Shown here piece after piece: positions 20,864 through 31,448 of a stretch of 64,000 nucleotides of DNA (position 1 is its first letter; each line of letters starts with the position of its first letter). A program made the position numbers and the translations under genes. The DNA is taken from NCBI GenBank assembly GCA_021292165.1, contig CM037879.1, positions 282,818,272-282,882,271 of the forward strand, in the 5' to 3' direction. The notes under the pieces were generated by a model that saw only the letters and a program-made list of their open reading frames with translations, ran no database searches and was not told the DNA's origin. This stretch comes from Shinisaurus crocodilurus. Lineage: Eukaryota; Chordata; Lepidosauria; Squamata; Shinisauridae.

Positions 20864-21270
20864 TAGGGATGTCAGAGAAATCCACGATGGACTCAAATGA
20901 GTTCGAGTTTCTAAGAATCTGACGCAAGATTCCGCAGCGGACCAGTTTTTTCTGAGCCGTGGTGCAGATTCCATGGAACTGCGAACCAATTTTTTTTTTT
21001 TTTACATATCGTAATTTGATGCAAATGTAGTCGTAGAAATATACGGGAAATTTAAAAAATCGCCAACCAAAAATGTGCATTTCCCCCATGGGCTAAAGCA
21101 CGAAAATACACATTTGGGGGGTATTTGCGTATTTTTTTTAGGGGGGGAATTATTACGCATTCTGGGGAGTGCGAATGTGCAGAACTGCAAATTTGCACAA
21201 ATGCGTACAAATGCATTTGTGCAAAATCAGATTCTGTCAGTGAGCGGACGATGGAATGAAAGGTGCCTGA
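20864..21270. repeat. TAGGGATG-ended repeat, one end only
   Basis: Starts TAGGGATGTCAGAGAAATCC and contains AAATGAGTTCGAGTTTCTA and CGCAAGATTCCGCAGCGGA. Its inverted relative is at 28770-28890 (AATCCGCTGTGGAGTGGAAT, CTCATTTGAATC, CTCTGGCATCCCTGG). The right boundary is unclear. Confidence 0.5.
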
Positions 21271-21933
21271 CAATCCACAAAATCTAAACAGAATGGATTT
21301 TACACTGTCCCAAGTAACTATCCACAGGATCAAGCTACAACGCAAGTTTAATGGAATATGTCTTGATTGCAACTCACACAGCTGCAGATCTATTGTGCCA
21401 TCCTTCACCACTTAGCTGGAAGCAGGCCCCACTGAACACAAAGGGACTTTTGCTTCTGAGTAGACATGCATTAGATTATGCTATCAGACAGAATGCATAT
21501 ACAAATTTATATCATGGCAAATCATGATTTGTCATTATGAGTATGAGCTGCAGTGAGCCACTCACACACGTTCCCACCCACATCTTCAGACGTGAGGGAG
21601 GAGATTTAAAGCTTCTGATTACAGTTCATAACAAACCAACATTTCATATTGTCTGAACACAAGGAACTGCAGCTTGCTACAAACTGGAAACGGAATCTTT
21701 ACTCTTCTCCCCTGGACTGTGAAGGTTTATTGTTGCATTTGAATTGGGCCTACTGCTGTCAGCCCAAAGAGGCAGAAAGAAAGCAACAACAATGGCCCAG
21801 CTGTTTCCTTTTCACCCTCTGGACCTGTTGTCAGGGCTTGTTGTTATGTGGAAACCTTCGCCAAATGGTTGGAACGGTTGTCAGAACTTGTTGAGTAGAA
21901 GTCAGAACATCCCTACGAGTCCGTGCACATACT
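21271..21933. other. Unassigned, with a CAATCCTAT-type repeat remnant
   Basis: At about 21416-21485 wording such as AGCAGGCCCCACTGAACAC and TTCTGAGTAGACATGCAT is a remnant of the repeat seen at 43278-43370. Otherwise nothing recognised. Confidence 0.4.
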
Positions 21934-22142
21934 CAGTGGAGACTGGTGACTCCTATTTCGGTGGGGCTCCTTATCCATTGCAGCTTTTATATGGAGCTTT
22001 ATAGGAGCTATCCGTGGTGCTCCATGGTGGTGAGCCTTTTGGGGGGATGGAGTTCAGCACCATGGATAGCTCCTAGAAAGCTCCAAATAAAGCCTGCAAT
22101 GGATTAGGAGCCCTACCGAAATAGGAGTCACCAGCCTGCCCG
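21934..22142. mobile_element. Palindromic MITE with direct flanking repeat (209 bp)
   Basis: Arms CTGGTGACTCCTATTTCGGT and CCGAAATAGGAGTCACCAG, plus inner arms GGAGCTATCC and GGATAGCTCC, make almost the whole element one hairpin. GCACATACT lies directly on both sides (21925-21933, 22143-22151). A related, more diverged copy lies at 41638-41840. Length and flanking repeat suggest a hAT-like MITE, but the superfamily is unproven. Confidence 0.7.
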
Positions 22143-22608
22143 GCACATACTTGAACTGTGTAACAAATAAAACACACACACACACACATCATAAAAAGGA
22201 GCCAGGCGGTTGCTGAGCTCAGCCCCAGTGCATAATTTCTAGGGATGTGTGCGGAGCTTGATTGAGGGGTGGAAGTCCAGCGAACTCGCCGGGCTTGATC
22301 CCCCAAGCTCCGCTCGGCCTACCTGCTTCCTCGGCTCGACTCGCGTTCATGCGAGCCGAGCCAGGGAAGCGACTTCTGGGTTCCCGGCAATACACTTTTA
22401 ACGTAGAAAATGGCGTAAGATACATAATAATAGCCGTGATTTGCGCAAGTTATGCAAATCACGGCCGCTTTTAATGTATCTTATGCCATTTTCTATGTAA
22501 AAAGCATACCGCCAGGAACCCGGAAGTCCGGCCTTGGGTGGCGCTTGCTTTCAGCCTGGCTCAGCAGACACAGCAGCAGTGCTCGCCGAGCACCCAGTGA
22601 GTCAAGTT

Positions 22609-22943
22609 TCATAGATTTCATAGATCATAGAGTTGGGAGGGGCCTACAAGGCCATCGAGTCCAACCCCCTGCTCAGTGCAGGAAACTAGAGGAGGAGGGG
22701 TCTCCCATCCGAGTAACTCACTGGGTGACTTTGGGCCAGTCACTGACTCTCAGCCTAACCTCCCTCACAGGGTTGTTGTGAGGATAAAATGGAGAGGAGA
22801 AGGAGGAGGATTATGTAAGCCGCCTTGGGTTCCTTGCAGGAAAAAAGGCGGGATATAAATATAATAAATAAATAAATAAATAATAACCACGCCTGACCCG
22901 GCTTAGCTTTCCACACTCAGACAAGCTGAGCCAGCGTAAGCGT
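22609..22943 (-). repeat. 5S rRNA-headed SINE, interrupted by a Sauria SINE
   Basis: The tail half lies at 22609-22706 (GATTTCATAGATCATAGAGT, CCATCGAGTCCAACCCCC) and the head half at 22884-22943 (CCTGACCCGGCTTAGCTTTC, CAAGCTGAGCCAGCG). The Sauria SINE separates them within the word GAGTAATAACCA. Confidence 0.82.
22707..22883 (+). repeat. Sauria-type SINE, 5'-truncated, nested
   Basis: Begins inside the body at CTCACTGGGTGACTTTGGGC and runs to the AATAAATAAATAAATAA tail. It lacks the tRNA-like head. 5' truncation is typical of LINE-mediated insertion. Confidence 0.85.
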
Positions 22944-22974
22944 GGTGGGTAGATCTCCCAGCCCTAAAAATTTC

Positions 22975-23589
22975 ACATGCTGCTGTGAGGCAGACTGTAG
23001 AGCACATTGGTGTGCTTCCTCTATAATCACCCCAGATGTTCTGTTGGGCTGAGCAGAACAATATAGCAGAACAATATAGCAACTTGGCAGTGGGCGGCAG
23101 CCGTGGCCATGGCTCTCACACCCATCTCCCAGTGTATCTCCTTCAATCCACACGAGAACTCAACGACATACTCTCAGCTCATCCCAGTGCTGTTCAAAAG
23201 AACCCCTTCCACCTGTACAACCAATACAGTGGTGCTGGCAGTGAGGCCATGCCTCCTGACTCCATCCCATGATATCCACATGCTTGATGCACCATCCAAA
23301 AAGTAACGCCTCCATGCTTAGGCTCTCCACACTGTCGGGAACTCTGCCTAGTTGGGTCCCTGATAACATGGAGGGTGTACTCAGATTGTCTCCATTTTTC
23401 AGACATGGTTCTGAATCAGCGGTAGGGCTGGGAGGCACGCAAATGTGGCCCACCGCCCTTTTGATGTGGTGGCTGCGCATGTGTTATTCCGAACACCCAT
23501 ACTATCTGTCAGTAGAAGGCAGAGAGGCAAAATGTTTGCTATATCAGCTCCATTCTCACTGCAGCACAGTTACAGCAGATAGTTAAACA
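22975..23589. other. Unassigned non-coding sequence
   Basis: No gene seen. The overlapping open frames at 23036-23586 have no domain resemblance and no consistent frame. Confidence 0.4.
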
Positions 23590-23905
23590 ATGGCATTCAC
23601 TACCACAAGTTGAAATTATGGCCACCAATTCGGTTGGCTTTAAAAGGGGATTGGACAAATTCACGGAGGAGAAGGCTATCAATGGCTACTAGTCCTGATG
23701 GCTATGCGCTACCTCCAGGATCAGAGGCAGGAGGATGCCTTTGTACACCAGTAGCTGTGGAACATGGGCTGGGAGGGTGCTGTTGCACTCATGTCCTGCT
23801 TGTGGGTTTCCCACAGGCAACTGGTTGGCCACTGCATGAACAGAATGCTGGACTAGATAGGCCTTAGGTCTGATCCAGTATGGCTCTTACGTTCTTACGT
23901 TGTTC
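23590..23905 (+). repeat. CR1 LINE 3' end
   Basis: The end of CR1 ORF2 and its 3' UTR: GGCATTCACTACCACAAG, GTTGGCTTTAAAAGGGGATT, TCAATGGCTACTAGTCCTGA, CTCATGTCCTGCTTGTGGG, ATGCTGGACTAGATAGGCC. It ends in the short tandem TTACGTTCTTACGTTGTTC. Heavily 5'-truncated, as usual for CR1. Confidence 0.85.
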
Positions 23906-24919
23906 TTAGGGAGTCCACCAGGCTCCTGCCCCTGACCTGGTACCAGAGTTTTAAAAATCTAAGCACTCCTAATTCTGCTTAGAGCAGGGGTGGGGATTTT
24001 GGTCCCACAGTCAAATTTGTCCTGGGCTGGGATGTCAGGGGTGACATGGTAACAGTAGGGGGAGCCACTGCCAGCATATGCTCCATGCCATATTTATACA
24101 CACACACACACACACTTCCCAGAGCCCCCTCCTCAGCTGATCCATGCCGATCAGCTGAGGAAGGGGGCACCTTTCACCCCCATTCTGGCGCACTGGGTGA
24201 AGAAGTGTAAAATCCAGCTTCTCTCTTTTATTCACACATGATGCAGATGCCAGCAAAAAACACAGAACTCCTATTTACTTTGTGAAATAAACCCTCGTCA
24301 CAACTAATTCGAACACTATCAATATAACTGTTTATGCACCACAATTTTTCTTAAATGTAAGAAGCTTATTCCAATTCTGATGCAAAGCACTTTAAAAACA
24401 TTTTTGCAGCTCCTATTATACCAGAACGGCTTAATTAATAAACATTGATTGTGCTCATTGACTGCTGCAAATTTTATTAAATATTAATAACATTTTGTAT
24501 ATTTTATGTGTCTCATGAAAGTTTTATACCTCTGCCCTGCAGCTGCGGTACATTTTATGTAAGCCTGCAAACAGGAGCGTCCGTGACTCTGTTAACACAC
24601 CACAGAGCATATCCATAAATAAAATCAAACTCATTTAGAGCTATGCAATCAAATGTACACAAATGTTACATGGATTCACAATATCTCAAACACAACCGTC
24701 CCAGAGAGAAGTAATTCCCACTGGAAATTAACTAGTGTGTGTGTGTGTGTGTGTGTGTTCTTGGCTGCGATAATAAAGGTTCCACATATCTCATGCCAGG
24801 CTTTTGTATTTCATAATTCTATGAGCTGTGAATCAAGATGTCCTTGGTAAAGAAGCCACAAAGAAGTTGTTAAAGCTAGTCAAAACCCTTGTTTTCTAGT
24901 GAAGGCTTGTACAATTTGG
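23906..24919. other. AT-rich unassigned sequence with CA and GT microsatellites
   Basis: CA repeat at about 24097-24113 and GT repeat at 24733-24758. Half of a hAT-like terminus (GCAGGGGTGGGGATTTTGG) lies at 23984. The stretch 24280-24640 is compositionally even, AT-rich and free of recognised repeats; it is a candidate for conserved non-coding DNA only. Confidence 0.5.
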
Positions 24920-25081
24920 CACTGGTCACTGTATGAGACTCTCAGCCTAACCTACCTCACAGGGTTGTTGTGAGGATAAAATGGAGGAGGAGGAGGAGGA
25001 GGAGGATTATGTAAGCCGCCTTGGGTTCCTTGCAGGAAAAAAGACGGGGTATGAATATAATAAAAAAATAAATAAATAAAT
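24920..25081 (+). repeat. Sauria-type SINE, 5'-truncated
   Basis: Begins at GAGACTCTCAGCCTAACCTA and includes ACAGGGTTGTTGTGAGGATA, an expanded GGA run, GCCGCCTTGGGTTCCTTGC and the tail AAATAAATAAATAAA. Confidence 0.85.
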
Positions 25082-25544
25082 TATCACACCACCCCACCTC
25101 TGTGTACAGCTGCTATTTACGTATTGTACTGCCAGGTTTTGCCATCCAGAAGTGTTCCTCTTTAACGGAGCACCCAAAAGACTAGTTTTGCCAGCTCAGT
25201 CCTTTAACTGGTTTACTGCCATGTATCTAAAGTTTAAAATGTTGTGTGTGTGTATACATATCTACACACACACACACGTGTGTGTGTGTGTATTTTACAT
25301 AGATAGATATACATAGATAGACAGACACACTTGCATGTCAAATGTTATTTATTTTGCACACATGTGTAATGCATGCATATGCACCAGACCCAGCAGAAGC
25401 AATTTTACTTGCGCGAAATTTAAAATGGTCACCACCCACCATCTCTCCTCACTTACTTCAAACAGATGGTAGGCCAAAGCCAGTGGGCAGTTAGCAGCTC
25501 CTCCAGGCAGGTGGTGCGTACCTCTTCACCCACTGCATAGTTAA
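25082..25544. other. Unassigned, with TG/CA microsatellites
   Basis: TG and CA runs at about 25242-25252, 25264-25278 and 25280-25290, followed by GATA/GACA-like steps. Nothing else recognised. Confidence 0.5.
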
Positions 25545-25995
25545 GCTACTGAATTTGCTACCACAAGATGTGGTGGTGGCCACCAACTTAGGCGGCTTCA
25601 AAATGAAATTGGACCAATCCATGGAGGATGAGTATCAATGGCTGCTAATCCGGATAGCTATTTGCTATCTCCAGGATCAGAGGGCAGATGCTTCTGAATA
25701 CCAGCCATTAGAGAACAACAGTGGGAGAAGACTATTGTGCTCATGTCCTCCTTGTTGGCTTCCTAAAGGCATCTGGATGGCTACTGTAAGGAACAGGATG
25801 CTGGACTAGCTAGGCCAGTGTTCTCCAACTTTAGGTCCCCAGATGTTTTTGGCCTACAACTCCCAGCATGCCCCAGCCAGCTACGCTGGCTAGGGCATGC
25901 TGGGAGTTGTAGGCCAAAAACATCTGGGGACCCAAGGTTGGAGAACACTGAGCTAGGCCTTTGGTCTGATCCAGCAGAGTTCTTCTTATATTTTC
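25545..25995 (+). repeat. CR1 LINE 3' end with nested hAT MITE
   Basis: CR1 wording GAATTTGCTACCACAAGATG, TCAATGGCTGCTAATCCGGA, CTCATGTCCTCCTTGTTGGC and AGGATGCTGGACTAGCTAGG is interrupted at 25816. It resumes at 25951 with AGCTAGGCCTTTGGTCTGAT and ends GTTCTTCTTATATTTTCC. Confidence 0.82.
25816..25950. mobile_element. 135-bp palindromic hAT MITE with perfect 8-bp target duplication
   Basis: Ends CAGTGTTCTCCAAC and GTTGGAGAACACTG. Arms GTTTTTGGCCTACAACTCCC and GGGAGTTGTAGGCCAAAAAC make nearly the whole element a hairpin. AGCTAGGC flanks it on both sides (25808-25815, 25951-25958). Removing the element and one copy restores uninterrupted CR1 sequence, so the insertion is proven within this window. 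Confidence 0.92.
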
Positions 25996-26056
25996 CATGA
26001 GTGAGGTATAGCGAGCAGGAGGCAGGCAAGGCTCAGGTGAATGGCAGCTGCCAGCG

Positions 26057-26727
26057 TAGGGATGGGCGAATGAGCGACGTTCGAGATCACCAGGATTCTC
26101 TGAACATCGTCCCACGACTCATCCCGTGCCTGATTCCCATTCATGTTTGCGATCACTGCTCGCTTGGTGCAAGCTTGCGCAAATTGACCAGAGATCAAAT
26201 GGGAGATTGGCGCAAACCTCCCCAAATTTGCAGAAATCTCCTCTAATTAGGGAAAGTTACTCCATAGACTAAAGCGGGGCTGATTCAGTCTAAGTGAGGA
26301 AAGTTGCGCAAATTACGCCAGTGTGGCGTAGTGGCGAGAGTGTTGGGACTGGGACTCAGGAGATCTGGGTTCTAGTCCCTGCTCGGCCCTGAAACTCACT
26401 GGGTGACATTAGGCCAGTCACTCTCAGCCTAACCTGCCTCACAGGGTTGTTGTTGTTGTTGTTGTGAGGATAAAATGGAGAGGAGGAAGATTATGTAAGC
26501 TGCCTTGGGTTCCTTGCAGGAAAAAAGGCAGGATATAAATATAATAAATAAATAAATAAATAAATTGGGAAATTTATGCAAATTGAACTGGGAATCGGGA
26601 ACGAGACAAACACGAGAGCACGCATCTGACCATTTGTGCATCTTTTCAGCGGACATGCACTCGCACCTGTGCTCAGAGCTTCGAGCGGATGTTTTGTGAG
26701 CAAAAACGAAATCCTCATACATCCCTA
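26057..26727. mobile_element. TAGGGATG-ended MITE interrupted by a Sauria SINE
   Basis: Ends TAGGGATGGGCGAATGAG and CTCATACATCCCTA, with the Sauria SINE at 26319-26565 in the middle. Internal wording TTTGCGATCACTGCTCGC and TTTTGTGAGCAAAAACG links it to the copies at 5416 and 10810. No coding capacity. No clear target duplication. Confidence 0.7.
26319..26565 (+). repeat. Sauria-type SINE, near full length, nested
   Basis: Head GCCAGTGTGGCGTAGTGGCG, B-box-like GGTTCTAGTCC, body CCTCACAGGGTTG with an expanded TTG run at 26448-26464, and an AATAAATAAATAAATAAA tail. Confidence 0.88.
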
Positions 26728-27128
26728 GGCCATGCCATCAGACTCAAGAGCAGTGCAGTGGTGAGTGGCCCTCCAAGCCTCAGTTCAGTAAAGGCAGTGA
26801 TGGCAGCACTGTGGCGTGCCTGCTGAAAGTGGCCACCTGTAGAGCAGCCTCATCCCCAGTGAGGATAAAGCAGTGGGAGGTGGCACGTGGCTCTCCATGT
26901 GCTCTGGCCTACAACTGTCATCAGCTCCTGCCAGGGTAACCAAGGGTGAGAGATGAGATGGGAGCTGTAGGCCAAAACATCTGGAGGGCCAAAAGTTGCC
27001 CACTCCTGGGAAAGAGTTCTGCCAGAGCCACAGTCCTCAGGAGGAACCACCGCTATCCCCGCCACTAACCCAAAATGCTAGACAGAGCCATCCGGGCCTG
27101 GCACTCCTCTTAGTACACTGTTCTAAGC
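26728..27128. repeat. hAT-like palindromic MITE and flanks
   Basis: At about 26890-27008 a diverged copy reads TCTGGCCTACAACTGTCATC, then GATGGGAGCTGTAGGCC, ACATCTGGAGGGCC and GTTGCCCACTCCTGG. It belongs with the copies at 10337, 36440, 55316 and 60990. No gene in the flanks. Confidence 0.55.
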
Positions 27129-27200
27129 GTAGCTGGCTGGGGCATGCTGGGAGTTGTAGGCCAAAAACATCTGGGGACCCCCCAAGGTTGGAGAACACTG
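27129..27200. repeat. Right half of the 135-bp palindromic hAT MITE
   Basis: Starts at the hairpin apex (TAGCTGGCTGGGGCATGC) and runs to the normal terminus GTTGGAGAACACTG. The left half is absent. A copy cut at the apex parallels the left-half copy at 55707. Confidence 0.85.
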
Positions 27201-28711
27201 CCTAAGTATGACAGCCCATGTGGATGTGGCTGGCAACTGTCATTTTAACCCTCCCACAACGCCTCTTGTACCCTGATATAGGATTTGTCCAGTGTGACAT
27301 TGCATCAGACCCAAGAGGCATTATGGTGGAATTAAAGTAGCAAGAACCAGCAACAGCACTTTCCAGGTATAATGTCTTTGTTTGTTTTTTTACTGCTGTG
27401 CCCACCTGCCAGCAAGCTAAGGTAAGGGGAACAGAAGGTGCCACCACCAAGGAGCCTATTCTTTATGGGGCTCAATAATAAAACATTTCTCTTGCGCACC
27501 AAGAGGTCTTCTTCCCTTCTTTTCTCTGCAATGTGCACCTCCCCATTTCTCTTTCATATTTTCATTACCAAGCACAATTCTGATGCTTATCTTTAAAGTA
27601 GAGATGAAGGAGGAATCCTTGGGTCACATTCCATTGCCTCAGAAATAAGTGGAACCGGTCCTTCCACCACCCACCCCAATCAGGAAATTGGATATCAAAC
27701 AACAGTTTGGCATGGCCAGAAGATCTCTCCACAGGCTACACAAAATAACTGCAGAAAACAGACTGTGCACGCGCACGCGCGCGCACACGCACACACACAC
27801 ACACACAGTTGGTGGTGGAAGAAGCCCACTCCCTCATAGAAAACCATCGGGGTATGACAATACTCTGTGGGGGATGTACTTTTCCCCCATCAGTATTTTG
27901 TGTGTGTGTGGAAGCAGCTGTCAAAGTCTGCCAGATACCATGGGAAGATTGCAAGCTCCTCCAATGCCTGGATACCTTTCACAACTTCAGATGGCCAGAA
28001 GGGGTCTTTCTCCTGGCTACACAAAGCTGACATTTGGGGGGTTTAGGACTGGGACCTGGGTGGATGGGAAAGAATAATCTAGGAAGAATTATCTAGGTCA
28101 AAAACTGAGCTGGAGAAGAATTTGGGGAGTTTGCAACACTCATCTCTACTTTGAGGTGAACACCGTGAACTCTCCAAGTTTATATCCAGCCCAAGCCTGG
28201 AAAGCATCACTGGCATCTTTCTTTCAAGGCAGATTCAGTTTGGGAGGCAGGTGGTTGGAGGACCACCTCCTCTCATGAAAATTGTGAAGTTGTAGCCAAG
28301 TCTATAAGGATCTTGTATAATCTGCTCCATTTATGTTTTGTGAATTGTTAGGCATCATCCACTCCATCATCCACTTATTGATGGATGTGGATTCTGCCCC
28401 TCCGCCCTGGAAAATTATGCTAAAATAAAACTGTCAGAATTTACAGAGATTTCACTGGTGAATAGCATTGTGCATACTTTTCTTTGGTCCACGTAAAATC
28501 AATGAGCAGAGAACACAAAACAGTGCAGAGACTGAAGAGAGATCAGAGATGTGTAAAACATTGTAGGTGTTCTTTTTTTAAAATGGTATTTTTATGCAAC
28601 TTCCATAGTTTCGTATGACCAAAGTTGTATACAATTACACAAAATTTAAAAAATGGTCCACAAGTCCACAGAACCTGAAAAGCTGGTCTTCTGCAGATTG
28701 TGCAAGATGGA
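27201..28711. other. Unassigned, with CA/CG microsatellite
   Basis: A mixed GCGCAC/CA run lies at 27771-27807. TGTGTGTGTG is at 27899-27908. No gene or repeat assigned. Confidence 0.45.
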
Positions 28712-28890
28712 TTCATAGAATCATAGAAAAGTAGAGTTAGAAGGGGCCTACAAGTGCAAATCCCCTCCAAAAATGAAAAACTGGTCCACGAGTCCGCAGA
28801 ATCCGCTGTGGAGTGGAATCTGCAGGTCAGATTCATAGAAATCCAAACTCATTTGAATCTAAAGAGAGTTTCTCTGGCATCCCTGGTGCT
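28712..28890 (-). repeat. CR1 tail fragment and adjoining MITE piece
   Basis: ATTCATAGAATCATAGAAAA and GTTAGAAGGGGCCTACAAG (28712-28760) are a CR1 3' terminus on the minus strand. The following segment is a relative of the repeat at 20864-21270 in inverted orientation, ending GGCATCCCTGG. Confidence 0.6.
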
Positions 28891-29149
28891 TTCTGGATTG
28901 TGGGACCTCAACTCTGGATCTGTCTGCCCAAAGAGGTTCACACACCCAAGTCCCTTCAGTGGCAGGCAAAGATCTTTCTTATTATTATTTTCCCAGGCAG
29001 CGTCGTCGTCGTCTTCCTCCTCTTCTTCTTTTAAGCATTTGAATTGTGGTTACCTCCTACTCTTACCCTAATTTCCTGTTTTTTTTAATGCTTTTAATTT
29101 TATTGTCTGTTGATTTTATTGTTTTAACTGATGTGCTTGTTTTTTAAAG
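28891..29149. other. Unassigned, T-rich
   Basis: A TCGTCGTCGTC-like run at 29002-29030 and T-rich sequence. No gene. Confidence 0.4.
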
Positions 29150-29389
29150 TACAGTCATGCCTTGGATTGAGAGCATAATTCGTTCCAGAAACGTGCTTGT
29201 AATCCAAAACACTCTTATATCAAAACGAATTCCCCCCCAAAAAAATTTGTACAGAGATTTTTAATTTAAGCCGTACGACAGTACTTGTATTGCAAGACGT
29301 CGCTTGTCTATCAAGTTAAAAAAAAATTAAATAAATATTTAAAAATTTGCTTGTCTTGCAAAACGCTCTCAATCCAAGGTATTACTGTA
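29150..29389. mobile_element. Mariner/Tigger-like MITE (240 bp)
   Basis: TA on both sides. Ends CAGTCATGCCTTGGATTGAG and CAATCCAAGGTATTACTG. The two arms match the two different arms of the 811-bp element at 7794-8604, without its CpG-rich core, so it is an internal-deletion form. Confidence 0.85.
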
Positions 29390-30189
29390 ATATTATTGAG
29401 GTGCTCTAGGAGCAGAAATACTTCTGCTGAAAGATGAGCTATCAATCTTTAAATAAAGAAAAAATAAAGGAGAAAATGAGGACAGTAATTTACAAGGCAG
29501 GAATGACAAGAAATTGGGACTGACCCTGATAAACAGAGGCAATTGGAACATATGAAAAACCTGCCTGGTGTTTTTTTGCGTTTTTTTCGGGGGGGGGGGA
29601 GGAATCTTTTTGCAACTAGATATGATTCATTATGCCATCTCTCCTGTTTCTATAGAAATATGGGGAAATATATTGCTTCCCTACTGCTTGAGAGCTGGAG
29701 GGGAACCATTTTTATATAACAAGCAACAGACCGCACAGTATGTGCGCATTTCCTTCTTAAGACTTAGCTAGCAGCTTCAGAAAACATTTTCGGTCAGCTA
29801 CCCTGACTTCCAACTCTAGAGAGCAAACAGCCACCTCTAAGCCTTGGCTGGTGAGTAAATTAAATTGGCATCTTGGCCATGTTGCCCGGAAGAGATTATT
29901 CAATTATTTACAGGGCAATAACAGGATTGGTGCACTTTGGGGCAGCTACTACTATCCAACTTTCTAAAGAGAGGAAAAGATGGACTCAGGCAAGCAAGAT
30001 ATATTAAAAAACAAAAAAACAAGAGACTGGTCACCATCTCTGAGTATAGCCCTTCAAGGCTTCCCATCGGTACAGGATAATGCATCTTCTTCTTTTTTTC
30101 CTGACAACTCAAAAAGTTCATCTCCGACCTCTAAAGATACTGCCCAAATCAACAACCATATAAGAACTCTGAAAAGTTAGGGTCATTTC
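29390..30189. other. Unassigned non-coding sequence
   Basis: No gene or repeat recognised; a G run lies at about 29589-29598. Confidence 0.4.
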
Positions 30190-30570
30190 TGCTGTTCTTA
30201 GGGCTCCTAGATAGCATCTAGAAGGCCATAGGATACTTCAGATTCCCTGATCCAAGGTCAGAGACAGAGCTGCAATCTTGGACTTGGAAATCCACACTCT
30301 GATCCCCCTCCCCCCCCTTGCAGTCGGCAGGGAAAGAACTGTGCTGGCTCCCTCTCTGAGGTCGGGAACGAGAACCTCGGAGAGGGAGTAAAGAGGGGTT
30401 CCAGTGGGCAAGGAGGGCAGAAGACTGCAGAGGCCAGGGTATGAAAAATGCAGAGCAGGAGGAGCAGGGAGGCGAAGATGGCCTCCACCACTCTTCCCAC
30501 TCTGCATTGGATGATTGTCAACCTCCCAGTTTGGAGGCTGACGATCATCTGGATAGGATTGCGCCTTTAG
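30190..30570. repeat. CAATCCTATGG-ended palindromic repeat, copy 1
   Basis: Starts with AGATAGCATCTAGAAGGCC and GCCATAGGAT and ends with ATCATCTGGATAGGATTGCG. The body contains GAAAGAACTGTGCTGGC and CTCTCTGAGGTCGGGAACG. Relatives are at 31795, 48628 and 62130. Confidence 0.6.
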
Positions 30571-30870
30571 TCACACAAATCTAATGTTATTTCCTGTTCA
30601 CCATGGATCACGTGGGGTAACAATGCATTGACATAGTGCAGTACCATAGAGATCAAGGGGGAGAGGGGTCCCATCCCATTTTATACTGGGCTGTTGAGCT
30701 GCATATGGCAGGATTTAAATAGATGCAAGAGTTGTGTTAATTGCTTTATTTCTCTCTCTCTCTCTCTCTCCTTATGATAACAGGAGAGTAACTTGATGGC
30801 TCACTGCCTCGATACAGGAGATACCAAATAATTTTCTATGGCGACTCACCTGGGAAGGACCCTGCAGTGC
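30571..30870. other. Unassigned, with TC microsatellite
   Basis: TC run at 30750-30770. Nothing else recognised. Confidence 0.4.
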
Positions 30871-31448
30871 TAGGGATGCATGAGGATTTCGTTCAGGGGG
30901 TGGAAGTCCAGCGAACTCGCCAGGCTCAACTCCCCGCACTCTGTCCCACCTACCTATTTCCCTGGCTCAACTTGAGTTCTTCCGAGCCAAGCTGGGGAAG
31001 CGACTTCCAGGTTCCTGGCGGAGCACTATTTATTTATTTATTTATTATATTTATACCCCGCCTTTTTTCCTGCAAGGAACCCAAGGCGGCTTACATAATC
31101 CTCCTCCTTCTCCTCTCCATTTTACCCTCACAACAACCCTGTGAGGTAGGTTAGGCTGAGAGTCAGTGACTGGCCCAAAGTCACCCAGTGAGTTTCATGG
31201 CTGAGCGGGGACTTGAACCCTGGATCTCCCGAGTCCCAGTCCAACACTCTCACCACTACACCACAAATCGCGGCCACTTTTAACATATCTTACACCATTT
31301 TCTACATAAAAAACGCTCTGCTGGGAACCCAGAAGTCCGGCAAGCAGCTCAGGTGGCGCTCGCTTTTAGCCTGGCGACTCGGCGGGCGCAGTGGCAGCGC
31401 TCGCCGAGCGTCCTGCGAGTCGGGTGGTGGGAGAATTGCCCACCACTA
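30871..31448. mobile_element. TAGGGATG-type MITE interrupted by a Sauria SINE
   Basis: Starts TAGGGATGCATGAGGATTTC, has GTGGAAGTCCAGCGAACTCG, and after the SINE resumes with TCGCGGCCACTTTTAACAT and CCAGAAGTCCGGC. It ends GAATTGCCCACCACTA. The first 20 bases resemble the 10810 family more than the other copies do. The SINE sits near the palindrome centre. Confidence 0.7.
31029..31268 (-). repeat. Sauria-type SINE, near full length, nested
   Basis: TATTTATTTATTTATTATAT tail, CCGCCTTTTTTCCTGCAAGG, CACAACAACCCTGTGAGGTA, then the tRNA-like head with GACTTGAACCC and CACTACACCACA. Confidence 0.88.

Larger units (their letters stand above)
22240..22966. mobile_element. TAGGGATG-type hAT MITE interrupted by two nested SINEs
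   Basis: The left part, 22240-22608, starts TAGGGATGTGTGCGG and contains the hairpin ATTTGCGCAAGTTATGCAAAT. The element resumes at about 22944 (GGTGGGTAGATCTCCCAGC) and ends CCCTA at 22966. Flanks ATAATTTC (22232-22239) and AAAATTTC (22967-22974) match 7 of 8, supporting one original insertion. Confidence 0.75.

Noticed and set aside
30871..30900. A hybrid between two TAGGGATG MITE families
   Set aside because: The first 20 bases lean to the 10810 family, but the divergence of the copies is high enough that this could be ordinary variation.
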